Below are positions 10,201-17,835 of a stretch of DNA of 64,000 nt, piece after piece. Each line of letters begins with the position of its first letter. Positions within the stretch are counted from its first letter, which is position 1. The notes under the pieces are model-generated. The model saw only the letters and a list, made by a program, of their open reading frames with translations, ran no database searches and was not told the origin of the DNA. The stretch comes from an uncultured Bacteroidales bacterium (lineage in GTDB: Bacteria; Bacteroidota; Bacteroidia; Bacteroidales; UBA932). The DNA lies in assembly GCA_945948555.1 (NCBI GenBank), contig CAMFBM010000007.1, forward strand, positions 1 through 64,000. Reading direction: 5' to 3'. The position numbers and the translations under genes are program-made.

Positions 10201-10326
10201 AGGGAATTCGTCCTTGCTCATCTTCAGCAGGCCAATCATCCCGAGTCCGACCAATGCGGCTACAATCAAATAGACCACCTTGCTCGCTTCAATGGTTCCC
10301 TGGATTATGTTTCCTACTTTCTTCAT
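7246..10326 (-). CDS. RND-family inner-membrane efflux pump
   Basis: 1026 residues, the normal size for AcrB-type proton-driven transporters. The N-terminus has a first membrane helix (VVYLIVAALVGLGMIGLL), then a large periplasmic porter domain, a helix cluster around residues 335-490, a second porter domain and a final helix cluster at ~860-1015. The proton-relay Asp pair of TM4 is present as VDDS at residues 405-406. The gene sits between adaptor (3-base gap) and channel (4-base overlap), so all three are one operon. The pump should move substrates from periplasm or membrane into the channel. Drug, bile-salt or metabolite export cannot be told apart from sequence. Confidence 0.92.
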   Translation of the reverse strand: MKKVGNIIQGTIEASKVVYLIVAALVGLGMIGLLKMSKDEFPSVSVAMGLVAGVMPGADAAQVQAEIAEPLEELLINCPNVNRTQLKSVCKDGICYIYVPIDAPTSEFPKIWTDIRFKVQTRKLTLSPNVLAVVVLDDFTTVNSLLISLESSDKGWSEMAEYAEKLKEKLLAVADVSRVEILGKQEEEVAVTIDMDRLSRYGVNPTSLQLQYILEGIDLPAGLFKTDDIYAPINVKKKLLTENDIRNHVVFKTSQQENVRLGDIADVQTRMKQRSSSIKFNGNNTLLVAVSMKDGLDIVNFGYKVEKVLKSFQNELPESVHLTRVTDQPKIVYVAVLNFLRDLIISILVVIFVMLMLFPLKPALIASSGVPVCTAVAVAIMFVAGIPLNTVTLAALIVVLGMIVDDSIITIDGYMDKIAAGHSRVEAAMLSARELFSPMLMATLSIALMFFPMLVIVKGQFKDILFNFPWVILIALLTSLAYAVLVVPSLEVKYINAAQENSTKSKFAQIQEVFFNALQKLYDKAEKSCFNHHRITLIVSILSVVAGIFIFTRLNLQLLPKASRSLFIMDLYMDPETKLSKTQERADSVTAMIMADPRVSNVTTFVGASAPRFMATYAPQLPGSHYAQFIINTPSESVTEALIGEYEDKFENYFTDAVIRVKQIDYAAIPEPFEIAVRGNDRMELVPYADSILAFLRAQDDIVKYAHHDCPTVPSVNIDLDYDMLAGMGINPSALSMSLAEDFSSATAISMAGISPVSLYSEFGLKTDRFDELGNKTIRSVIPGVQVPLRQIADIKPDWKMNSLTRLGGTDQSILVSADIKKGKSFGTLNKRFRTWMNENMTEIQNGITIEERGSTLLNKKYGGQLALSVLFAVLVLLLFLLINFKKISISLLILVQSLFCLLGSVLGLWIFGLDFGMTAILGLISLIGIIVRNGIIMYEYAEELHNVQGLSIRESAMLAGSRRMRPIFLTSCTTALGVLPMIISQDALWMPMGVVICFGVLFTLPLIVLTMPVIYWRAYSKLDKQ

Positions 10327-10329
10327 AGG

Positions 10330-11340
10330 TTATTTCGCTGAAACTGTTTTGACCTTCATGCCGGTACTGATCTTGTTCATGCCCTGTACAACCACATGAT
10401 CTCCGATTTCGAGCCCGGAAGTGACAGATACTCCGTCACCGATGAAGTCCCCAACCGTGACATGGCATTTCCTGACTTTCCCGTCATTGACGATCCATAC
10501 ATAGCGTCCCGAATCGTCAACCTTGACGGATGAAACCGGCAGAACGATTTTCTGCTTGAGGTCTTTCTTCATATACACCTTGCATAACATTCCTGATTTG
10601 ACATTGTCTGGCAGGGACTCAAGCCTGAGGCTCATGCTATAGGAATGGGTGACAATGCTTGAATTGACACTGATCTCCTCAATTGAGGCCTTGAGCATCA
10701 ATTTGTCAAGTGCAACAATCTCTACCATTGCCTGGTCGCCGATTTTCATGTCGGAATACTCGGATTCAGGCACGGCTATGGTTACTGACAGGTCGTCTTC
10801 ATTGATGATGGAGGCGATTTTTGCCATCGGCTGGATTGTTTCGCCCTCGGTCACGAAAATTTCGTTTATTGTTCCGGAGAACGGAGCTTTGATTTTACAG
10901 TCTTCGAGAGATTTTTCAGAAATTTCATAAGCAGATTCTGCTTTGGCGACCATGGCTTGTATCTCAAGCCATTTTATCTCAGAGATTCCACCTCCCTCAT
11001 AGACTTTCCCGGCTCTTTTATAACTTTCTTCCGCCTGATGGAGCTGAGCCTTGTTTGCATTGTACATGCTGACAACGTTTGGTGAATGCACCTGTGCAAT
11101 GACAGTTCCGGAGGTCACCTTCTTCCCCGTTCTTACATTCACGGACTCGACAGTACCTCCATTGAAGGAAAGCAAGACCTTGTACTGACTCGTGGACACC
11201 AGGCCGGGATAACTTCTTGAGTATGATGTGTCATTATATTCAACATCCATCACTCCGACGGTGATTATATTCTCTTTTTTCTCTTCCTTGCAAGAAAAGA
11301 AAAAAGTGGCAACAGCGGCTATTATCAACAGTTTTTTCAT
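10330..11340 (-). CDS. RND periplasmic adaptor lipoprotein
   Basis: 336 residues with a lipoprotein signal ending AAVATFFFSC. The order of parts matches the membrane fusion protein family: a split lipoyl domain (VESVNVRTGKKVTSGTVIAQV and, later, IKAPFSGTI, each shown within limits), a helical hairpin between them (residues ~85-135), a beta-barrel domain, and a membrane-proximal domain ending near MKVKTV. The adaptor bridges the pump and the TolC-type channel in the periplasm. It is three bases upstream of the pump gene and two bases downstream of a small lipoprotein gene, so it is in the same operon. Confidence 0.9.
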   Translation of the reverse strand: MKKLLIIAAVATFFFSCKEEKKENIITVGVMDVEYNDTSYSRSYPGLVSTSQYKVLLSFNGGTVESVNVRTGKKVTSGTVIAQVHSPNVVSMYNANKAQLHQAEESYKRAGKVYEGGGISEIKWLEIQAMVAKAESAYEISEKSLEDCKIKAPFSGTINEIFVTEGETIQPMAKIASIINEDDLSVTIAVPESEYSDMKIGDQAMVEIVALDKLMLKASIEEISVNSSIVTHSYSMSLRLESLPDNVKSGMLCKVYMKKDLKQKIVLPVSSVKVDDSGRYVWIVNDGKVRKCHVTVGDFIGDGVSVTSGLEIGDHVVVQGMNKISTGMKVKTVSAK

Positions 11341-11342
11341 AA

Positions 11343-11891
11343 TTAATCGTTCTTGGATGCTTCACATTTAATAGAAGAACCGATGACCTTCAGGTCTGTT
11401 TTGACACTGGTTCCGGATGCTGCATCCGTAAGTGTCGTTGTTACAGTTCCCTTTGCAGTCAAATCAAACAGCAGTTCGTCTCCGTATCTTTTTCCCACTC
11501 CATCCACGCATATCTTCGTCGTGTTTTTCGACATGGTACCGCTGGATGTTTCTCCAGGGAGGCGTGTGCTGACCTGGATTTCGGCATCTTTGAATGTGAT
11601 AATCCCATCTCTTTCCGTGGCGGTGAAGTTGGAGAATGTCCCTTTCATTGCGGAACTCATTGAAACATACAGAATTCTATTCCTGGAGTCAGTAGTTATA
11701 ATCTTCATTGTACCGAACTGATATTCAATCAGGATTTCATATTCCGTATTTTTACCGTCCGTCGTTTGTGTTGTTACAGCACCACCAATCCGGTAATGAT
11801 ATTCACCGTTAAGTTTCTTTGAAGACTGTTTCGAACAGGAGCAAAACATTGTTGCAGCTGTCATCAGGAGTAATAGTATTCTTTTCATCAT
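11343..11891 (-). CDS. Small lipoprotein at the head of the efflux operon
   Basis: The start is set at the tandem ATGs at 11891/11888 because MMKRILLLLMTAATMFCSC is a good lipoprotein signal; the longer frame from 11954 adds an implausible basic leader. The mature protein is beta-rich and full of Thr/Ser, with alternating strands such as EYHYRIGG and YEILIEYQFG, and has no motif I recognise. It ends two bases before the adaptor gene, so it is translated from the same message. It may be an accessory or sensing lipoprotein of the efflux system, but only the position supports this. Confidence 0.65.
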   Translation of the reverse strand: MMKRILLLLMTAATMFCSCSKQSSKKLNGEYHYRIGGAVTTQTTDGKNTEYEILIEYQFGTMKIITTDSRNRILYVSMSSAMKGTFSNFTATERDGIITFKDAEIQVSTRLPGETSSGTMSKNTTKICVDGVGKRYGDELLFDLTAKGTVTTTLTDAASGTSVKTDLKVIGSSIKCEASKND

Positions 11892-12007
11892 TTCACGACA
11901 GTTTTTTTTCTTCAATTTCAAATTGTTAGCAGTCAGTTTCCTGAATGGTGTCATGTCCCTGGCCGTATTTCAGATTGCTTCAGTCGCAAGGGAACGCCGA
12001 AAGCGAG

Positions 12008-12038
12008 CAAATTTATTACGATTTCAACAGATTGCCAA
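12008..12038 (-). promoter_or_regulatory. Promoter for the efflux operon
   Basis: On the minus strand a TTG (12036-12038) is followed after 20 bases by TAAATTTG (12008-12015). Both elements and the spacing match the Bacteroidota -33/-7 consensus. It lies ~115 bases upstream of the first lipoprotein gene. Confidence 0.5.
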
Positions 12039-12332
12039 GCATTTTCTCTTTTATTTGGACTCCGGAATCATCAAGACTTCGTTAAAAAACTATAAAAAAT
12101 GTAACAATTATATAATTTTCAGTTACTTACGTATACAATAGCCCGTTTTGAGGTTGCTTTACAGCACCTCGCGGATGGCATAGAACAAAACTAAAATAAG
12201 TGTTAAAAAAGATGGAAATCAAACCACTTACCCAGCTCAGAGAGATGATTTCGAAAGCCCTCTCCGGCCTTCGAGCCGCTGTTTAATTTTTATAAAATTA
12301 CCGAACTATTGAAACATACAACCTATTTTTTT
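12039..12332. other. Intergenic region with one possible micro-ORF
   Basis: This AT-rich spacer separates the divergent efflux operon and fimbrillin-like gene. It contains an imperfect hairpin near 12150-12172 (GAGGTTGC against AGCACCTC). On the plus strand a 24-codon frame (12212-12286) encodes an amphipathic peptide beginning MEIKPLTQLREMI and is preceded by an A-rich stretch. I see no other gene. Confidence 0.3.
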
Positions 12333-12361
12333 TTGTAAAAATATATAATTTTTTACCTTTG
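12333..12361 (+). promoter_or_regulatory. Promoter for the fimbrillin-like lipoprotein
   Basis: TTG at 12333-12335 and TACCTTTG at 12354-12361 are separated by 18 bases in a very AT-rich context, 33 bases before the ATG at 12394. Confidence 0.6.
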
Positions 12362-12393
12362 CACGAATATGTCTGTTAAAGTTGTAGGAATAT

Positions 12394-14994
12394 ATGAAAT
12401 CATTATTCAAAATCCTGTCGCTGGCTGTCATAGCAACTGCCAGCCTTGCCGCTTGTTCACGCGACAATATTGAAAATCCCAATGACGATGAAGGAGATGG
12501 TGGAACAACTGTTGGAGAAGCAGTTACAATATATTTTGGAGCCCAGGCCGAGACTCGGGAAATAGAAACCATCAACGTGAAAGTTTCACTCTCTCCGGAC
12601 GAAAAAGAAGCGATTTTCGAGTCAGCTTGGGAGGACGGAGATCAAATCAGTTTGCAGTACTGTCTGGAAGGTCAGAGCCGGAATACTGCAACGGCGACCT
12701 GGAATGATTCTCATTTCCAGGCAGACTTGAACTATTCAGGGACAGGGGAATGGACTTACAGCGCCGTCTATCCGCAGCCTTCAGGCAATGCCGTTGATTT
12801 TGGAAGCAACCGCAAGCAGAACGGCAACACATATAACAGCATTTATGACCTTATGATTGCTTCCGCATCTGCCTCAAATGCAGTTGCCGGCAAGGATAAT
12901 GAGGGTAACGATATCGGATTCCTTATGAAACGCCAGACTGCCCTGGCCTATTTCCATTATACAAGTGACCTTGACGAGAAAATCACCTCGGCGACGCTGA
13001 CTGTCACAGGAGGAACCATCGCCTGCTCAAATGCGACAATTGACGCCGATAATCTTGCAAACGGGTTCACATTCGGAGAGAGGACATCCTCAATCACAAT
13101 TACATTCGAGGAGGACAACGCTCCCTCAGCAAAAGATTTCACATTGTGGTTCAATGTCCTTCCTACAGAGTACACCCAGGCAGTACTGGAAGTCCGGACA
13201 ACCGGACACAAGGCTACATTCAATTCTGCAGCCGGTGCATTCAAAGCATCACATCTTTACAAGGTTAGCAAAACAGTGGAAGTCACAAGCTGGGAGCCTC
13301 TGTCAGGATATATTGTCAATATTCTGAAGGAGTTCATCACCGGGGGAACCGTCACTGCCACCCCTGTCACAGGAGATGCGGGCACGAAAATCACCCTACA
13401 GGCAAAGGCTGATGAAGGATATGAATTCGTTTCCTGGAAGGTACTCAGATCTGACAACAGCCAGGCGGTTACCGTGGCAGATGACAATACTTTCATAATG
13501 CCGAATAGCGATGTCAGGGTAATAGCTGTATTCAACAAGATTGTTGACAACTCCTACAATATATCCCTGGTGCCGGTTTCGGGGGGGGCAATTCAGGCAA
13601 AACTTCCGGACGACACGGATGCGACAAAGGCATCCAAAGGTACAGTCATAACCCTGTTCCTGACATATGATGCGGAAGAATACAAGTTCGAAAGATGGGA
13701 AGTGCTTAACGGAAGTACCCCGGTGGAAGTTACCGACAACAAATTCTCTATGCCTGAAGGGGATGTCACTGTGTCCGCCATTCTGAAGAAATACTTCAAT
13801 GTGACTCTGACACAGGTTGAGGGAGGTACCATCAGTGCTAGTGAATCCAAGGCTGTTGAGGGGACGGCAATCAACTTGTCCTATACTGCTGCATCCGACT
13901 ATTCATTTGACAAGTGGGTAATTACGGGGACAACCGTAGCACTCAACGGGAATTCATTCCTGATGCCGGCAAGTGACGTCAATGTAACAGCGGTTTTCAA
14001 GCAACGGGAGTCCGGATCCGGTGGAGATGACGATGCCACAGATCTTTCCAACGGAGGTACAGCCGTGGCAAACTGCTATATTGTTGCACCTTCAGCCACT
14101 GAAAAGAAATACAAAATCCCGACAAGCAATTCTGCAGGTTCTGTCGGAGCCGTTACCGCAGCAGAAGTTCTTTGGGAGTCATTCGGCACAAGCACCGCAC
14201 CGAATGTCGGAGATCTTGTCAAAGAAGTTTCCTATGCTAATGATTACATTTCTTTCACAACTACCGGAAATGCAGGAAATGCTCTTATTGCTGCCAAGAA
14301 TGCTGAAGGTGTTATTCTTTGGTCTTGGCATATATGGATTACTGAAACAAAAGATATAACTATTGCAAGTACTACATTACTAGATAGGAATCTTGGTGCA
14401 ACAAGTTCCGTTAAAGGTTCAGTTGGAGCATTAGGTCTTTATTATCAATGGGGAAGAAAGGATCCTTTTATTGGATCTTCAAGTACGACTACTGGTACAA
14501 AAGCTAAAATTTCAACAGTTTGGCCAGACGATGTGGCATCATCTGACGAAACAGGTAATCTTGCTTGGGCAAATAAGCATCCAATGACATACATAACAAA
14601 ACATACTAGTACTTTTCATTGGTTTTCGATAGGAGCAGACAATAAATATAATTGGATTACTGCGGATAGTAAAAAAACAGCGTATGATCCTTGTCCTTTC
14701 GGATATATGGTGCCATCTACGACATCGTGGCCAAATTTAACTGATAATAATATTGGTTTTGAGGACACTATTAATCACGGTGTATATATCGGAGAGTATT
14801 GGTTCCCTTACGCCGGTTTCCTTGCAAATAGTAACTCATCTACATTTCAAAGTATTTCAAGTGAATTGGCTTTCTGGCTTAACGACCCTTCAAGTAAAAC
14901 TACATATATTAAAAATTCTTTTGCAGGTAAGGGTTCTAATGGAACAAAATATGGGTCATACGCCTTGTCTGTACGTTGCCAGAAAATAAAGTAG
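12394..14994 (+). CDS. Fimbrillin-like surface lipoprotein with InlB-type repeats
   Basis: 866 residues with a lipoprotein signal ending ATASLAAC. Residues ~45-305 resemble the N-terminal lobe of fimbrillin-like proteins. Three diverged InlB B-type repeats follow (about 306-383, 388-465 and 466-542), each with a Gly-Gly-x-Ile/Val start, a Tyr-x-Phe-x-x-Trp core (YEFVSWKV, YKFERWEV, YSFDKWVI) and a closing M-P-x-x-D-V strand. Residues ~560-866 match the ligand- or tip-type domain seen in Bacteroidales adhesins: ANCYIV, ILWSWHIWIT, LLDRNLGA, GLYYQWGRKDPF, YDPCPFGYMVPS and a final SVRCQK. It probably acts as a cell-surface adhesin or fimbrial tip. The last ~700 bases are visibly richer in A and T than the rest, and a G8 run occurs at 13581-13588. 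A strong terminator follows. Confidence 0.8.
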   Translation: MKSLFKILSLAVIATASLAACSRDNIENPNDDEGDGGTTVGEAVTIYFGAQAETREIETINVKVSLSPDEKEAIFESAWEDGDQISLQYCLEGQSRNTATATWNDSHFQADLNYSGTGEWTYSAVYPQPSGNAVDFGSNRKQNGNTYNSIYDLMIASASASNAVAGKDNEGNDIGFLMKRQTALAYFHYTSDLDEKITSATLTVTGGTIACSNATIDADNLANGFTFGERTSSITITFEEDNAPSAKDFTLWFNVLPTEYTQAVLEVRTTGHKATFNSAAGAFKASHLYKVSKTVEVTSWEPLSGYIVNILKEFITGGTVTATPVTGDAGTKITLQAKADEGYEFVSWKVLRSDNSQAVTVADDNTFIMPNSDVRVIAVFNKIVDNSYNISLVPVSGGAIQAKLPDDTDATKASKGTVITLFLTYDAEEYKFERWEVLNGSTPVEVTDNKFSMPEGDVTVSAILKKYFNVTLTQVEGGTISASESKAVEGTAINLSYTAASDYSFDKWVITGTTVALNGNSFLMPASDVNVTAVFKQRESGSGGDDDATDLSNGGTAVANCYIVAPSATEKKYKIPTSNSAGSVGAVTAAEVLWESFGTSTAPNVGDLVKEVSYANDYISFTTTGNAGNALIAAKNAEGVILWSWHIWITETKDITIASTTLLDRNLGATSSVKGSVGALGLYYQWGRKDPFIGSSSTTTGTKAKISTVWPDDVASSDETGNLAWANKHPMTYITKHTSTFHWFSIGADNKYNWITADSKKTAYDPCPFGYMVPSTTSWPNLTDNNIGFEDTINHGVYIGEYWFPYAGFLANSNSSTFQSISSELAFWLNDPSSKTTYIKNSFAGKGSNGTKYGSYALSVRCQKIK

Positions 14995-15024
14995 ATACTC
15001 CTTGTGATTACATCACATATAAAT

Positions 15025-15067
15025 AAAAAATCCCGACCGGAAATCCCCATCCCGGCCGGGATTTTTT
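15025..15067 (+). terminator. Intrinsic terminator after the fimbrillin-like gene
   Basis: AAATCCCGACCGG and CCGGCCGGGATTT form a GC-rich stem with one mismatch around an 10-base loop, ending in T6. The A-rich other side makes it usable from both directions. Confidence 0.8.
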
Positions 15068-15260
15068 CACCCTTCCGATTTTCATTTGTGTAAGCATCCG
15101 ACGAAGTGCATATTGTAGCCTTACGTGAGCCGGGACAACCTTTGCGAAACAATAGGAGACACTTACCATTTTTCCTGCGCCTCTCACCATAGTGACCACA
15201 TTTTGAGCAAAACGTCCGTAAAAATCCCAAAATCCCGGATAAAATGATCAAAATGGAGTT

Positions 15261-15293
15261 TTTGTCCGGGAAAAGGCCGATTTCCCGGACAAA
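15261..15293. repeat. Perfect 13-bp inverted repeat
   Basis: TTTGTCCGGGAAA (15261-15273) and its exact reverse complement (15281-15293) flank a 7-base loop. No T-tract follows, so it is not an obvious terminator. It lies in a gene-free stretch (15068-15451) between the adhesin terminator and an integrase-like remnant. It may be a mobile-element end or a protein-binding site. Minus-strand frames here look like noise. Confidence 0.5.
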
Positions 15294-15451
15294 GTATAAC
15301 ATCCTTCTTTCGTTTACTGCTGCTACGTCAACGCAGTGACGCGTCAATGACCGTCACCTGTTGTCATTGACTGTTCCCGGGGTGAGAGCATTCCCGTCCT
15401 CAAAAAGCCACCTCCCTGAGGATAAACCTGGGGTGAGCGGCCAGCAGTCAC

Positions 15452-15610
15452 ATGGCCAGAAGGACATTCTGCGGAAATGTCTATAAGGATGTCAAAGATC
15501 CTAGCATCGTCGGCTCTAAGAGTGGCCACAAAGAAGGCAGCAAGGCCTTGGCTCGATACAGGGATATTGACCGGGATATCAAGAAGGAGGCACTAAGCGT
15601 TTTTGAGTAG
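15452..15610 (+). pseudogene. Possible C-terminal remnant of a tyrosine recombinase
   Basis: A 52-codon frame ends at 15610. Its second half, around GHKEGSKALARYRDIDRD, resembles from memory the last helices of Bacteroidales site-specific integrases, where a GH-x-x-x-S motif precedes the catalytic Tyr. The Tyr in ARYRDID would be the candidate. Nothing upstream encodes the rest of a recombinase and the frame closes at 15434. If the reading is right, this is a relic of an integrated element. It could also be a chance frame. Confidence 0.3.
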
Positions 15611-15638
15611 TTTGTTAATAAAAAAGTGCATATTTTGT

Positions 15639-15677
15639 AATAAACTGCACCAAAGTCAGTGCAGTTTATTATATTTG
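15639..15677 (+). promoter_or_regulatory. Palindromic operator overlapping the ATPase promoter
   Basis: AATAAACTGCAC (15639-15650) and GTGCAGTTTATT (15659-15670) are perfect inverted repeats around 8 bases. The right arm runs into the -7 box TATATTTG (15670-15677). Additional GTGCA or TGCAC half-sites occur at 15626-15630, 15679-15683 and 15691-15696. The layout suggests a repressor site that covers the promoter. Confidence 0.55.
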
Positions 15678-15701
15678 TTGCACTAAATAATGTGCAAAGT
15701 T

Positions 15702-16877
15702 ATGGATACTTTACTTCAGACATATCGAATTAAGCTTGATCTGACTCCAGTAAACTATGTCAGATCCTTTCATGATACCATTAACTGGAAGAATAGATTA
15801 ATCGGAATCCTGGGACAAAAAGGTGTCGGAAAGTCAACGATGATACTCCAGCACATCAAGATGCATGACAAGATAGAGGAGTCTCTGTATGTTCAGGCTG
15901 ATGACTTCTATTTTGCCGGTCATAGGATTTATGATCTTGCTTTGGCATTCTTCCAGCGCGGCGGCAAGAAACTGTACATAGACGAAATACACAAATATGC
16001 AGGATGGACAACGGAGATCAAGATGATTTATGATCAGTTGCCTCTTCTGCAGGTAGTTTACTCGGGCAGCTCAATTCTGGATCTCAAGAAAGGTGGTAAG
16101 GCGGACTTGAGCAGAAGAACAATCGAGTATACTCTGCCTGTCCTGTCGTTCAGAGAGTACCTGAATATCTCTCAGGGGTGGAGTCTTCAGCCTTCTTCGT
16201 TAGGGGATATTCTGGCAGGAAAGGTGGACTTTCCATATGGAGAGCATAGACCGATGAAGTATTACCAGGAGTATCTGCATCACGGCTGTTATCCGTTTTT
16301 TACTGAGGAGGATTTCCTGATCAAGTTGAAGCAGGCCCTCAATGCGACTGTCGAGGATGATATTCCAAGATATGCTGAGATGACAGTTGCGGCTGCAGCG
16401 AAATTGAAGAAGCTTATGTATATGCTCGCTCAGTCCGTACCTTATAAGCCGAACCATACTAACTTAGCTAGAGATCTTAACATCAGCAGGAATCTTCTTC
16501 CTGACTATATAGAGTATTTGGAGAAGTCCGGCCTTTTCAATGCATTGCGTGAGAAGTCAACAGGTGACGGCATATTGCAGAAGGTTGAGAAACTTTATCT
16601 GGACAATTCCAATATCATCTATGCCCTGGGTTTTGATAAGGCTGATGAGGGTACAATCCGTGAGACGATGTTCCTGACATGGATGAATCAGAAGTACTCT
16701 GTATATTCATCAACGATTTCAGACTTTGAGATTGGTGACATTACTTTTGAGGTCGGCGGCCGCAATAAGAAAGGAAAGCAGCTTAGGGAGGCGGATAAGG
16801 GATATATCGTAAAAGATAATATCGAGTACGCCGTCGGCAAGAATGTCCCTATATGGATGTTTGGTTTTATCTATTAG
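15702..16877 (+). CDS. AAA_14/DUF4143-type ATPase
   Basis: 391 residues from the ATG at 15702. That start leaves a short 5' leader after the promoter and matches the family's usual beginning; an alternative ATG at 15690 would add four residues. Numbered from 15690, Walker A is GQKGVGKST at residues 42-50 and Walker B is KKLYIDEIH at 93-101. An arginine-bearing segment (YSGSSILDLKKGGKADLSRR in part) follows. A winged-helix region (about 255-300) and a DUF4143-type C-terminal domain with FEVGGRNKKGKQ complete the fold. These ATPases are numerous in Bacteroidales, often single genes in accessory regions, and their cellular role is not established. The gene is intact and alone, between relics of mobile DNA, and has an elaborate palindromic promoter. 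Confidence 0.85.
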   Translation: MDTLLQTYRIKLDLTPVNYVRSFHDTINWKNRLIGILGQKGVGKSTMILQHIKMHDKIEESLYVQADDFYFAGHRIYDLALAFFQRGGKKLYIDEIHKYAGWTTEIKMIYDQLPLLQVVYSGSSILDLKKGGKADLSRRTIEYTLPVLSFREYLNISQGWSLQPSSLGDILAGKVDFPYGEHRPMKYYQEYLHHGCYPFFTEEDFLIKLKQALNATVEDDIPRYAEMTVAAAAKLKKLMYMLAQSVPYKPNHTNLARDLNISRNLLPDYIEYLEKSGLFNALREKSTGDGILQKVEKLYLDNSNIIYALGFDKADEGTIRETMFLTWMNQKYSVYSSTISDFEIGDITFEVGGRNKKGKQLREADKGYIVKDNIEYAVGKNVPIWMFGFIY

Positions 16878-17067
16878 TTTTATTAAAGACAGAGAATTCC
16901 AATCTCATTTTAAAGGGAAAGTTTGTGACGGAACCTAAGGTAGGATTTGGAGATTAGTCTTTCTTTATCCATGCAACACTCACTTTCGTATAGGTACCTG
17001 TGGACGGGCACATTCTGCGTGCCCAGATAATTGTCAGATGTGGGGAAAATGTGGGTAAAATCTTATA
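16878..17067. other. Gene-free flank of the group II intron relic
   Basis: No coding frame is evident. A small hairpin, GGGCAC (17006-17011) with GTGCCC (17019-17024), lies 44 bases from the intron boundary. Some group II introns insert beside hairpins, so this could be the original target site, but there is no proof. Confidence 0.3.
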
Positions 17068-17835
17068 ATCGAGTAGGAGGAAAACAAAAATAGTGAGTTC
17101 CTCCTATTTTTGTTTTTCGACCTCTCACTCCACCGTACGTGCCGTTCGGCATACGGCGGTTCCTTAAACTTTGTGCAATTGAAGATAGTAGTCCATAAGG
17201 CAAGGGTAGCCAGCACGGCGAAGTTTATCGTTCCCCGCTGCATGGTGCATTATGCCTTCCGCATTGGCCCAATATCCTTTGCTACTGTTCCCATAGATTC
17301 GTGCCCAGTATGGCTTGATGCCACACTTAATTAGGTTCTTGACCCGTGTCTTCGGGCGCTTCCACGCCTTCCATATACACATTCGGATACGCCTGCGAAG
17401 CCATTTGTCTATTTCTTCAAGAGTGGCTTTCATATCCGCCATCTTGAAGTAGCCCATCCATCCGCGTATCATTTCGTGAAGTACCTGTTTGCGCCGCTCG
17501 TATCCCATTCCATTGCTCCGGCCTGTCAGCAGCTTCAACTTTGCTTTCAGCTTCGCAATGCTCTTGGGGTGCGCCCGCAGCCTTCATCCCTCGCCTGTCT
17601 TGTAGAACGAGTAGCCGAGGAACTTCATTCCGCGTGCATAGCCCACTTCCGTCTTCTCGCGATTCACCTTCAAGTGAAGCTTCTTCTCGATGAACTTCGT
17701 GATGCCTTCACATACTCTTTCCGCTCCCCGCTTGCTCTTGCAAAAGATGAGACTGTCATCCGCATAGCGCACAAACGGGTGACCGCGCCGTTCTAGTTCC
17801 TTGTCCAGCTCGTTGAGTATAATATTACTCAGCCT
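17068..17835 (-). mobile_element. 5'-truncated group II intron
   Basis: Read on the minus strand, the maturase coding tail is followed by a recognisable domain V (about 17129-17162). It has a CCGCCGTA/TACGGTGG stem, a two-base bulge, and a TGCC/GGCA upper stem closed by GAAC. Domain VI then shows an A/T-rich hairpin, and the element ends at CTACTCGAT (3' boundary at ~17068). The 5' half, including domains I-III and the N-terminal part of the reverse transcriptase, is missing. The truncation point is near 17830, where the sequence becomes a different gene fragment. It should not be able to splice or move on its own. Confidence 0.7.
17164..17831 (-). pseudogene. Group II intron reverse transcriptase/maturase fragment with in-frame TGA
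   Basis: The open stretch enters at ~17831 with NIILNELDKELERRGH, followed by the reverse transcriptase active-site motif RYADD (motif 5) near 17770, then KFLGYSFYK. A TGA at 17584-17586 interrupts the frame. The same frame continues with RLRAHPKSIAKLKAKL, a maturase (X) domain containing GWMGYFKMAD, and ends at 17164 with LHKV. The two halves are in phase (48 bases apart), so a single substitution made the stop. Motifs 1-4 of the reverse transcriptase are absent. This is a decayed relic. Confidence 0.75.

Noticed and set aside
15008..15347. Minus-strand frames with CxxC-like patterns (possible transposase zinc ribbon)
   Set aside because: One CSKCG pattern alone, no flanking transposase motifs, and frames overlapping a terminator. 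Not enough support.
17006..17024. Hairpin GGGCAC/GTGCCC as a terminator
   Set aside because: The stem is short and lacks a T-tract on either side, so it was only mentioned as a possible intron target feature.
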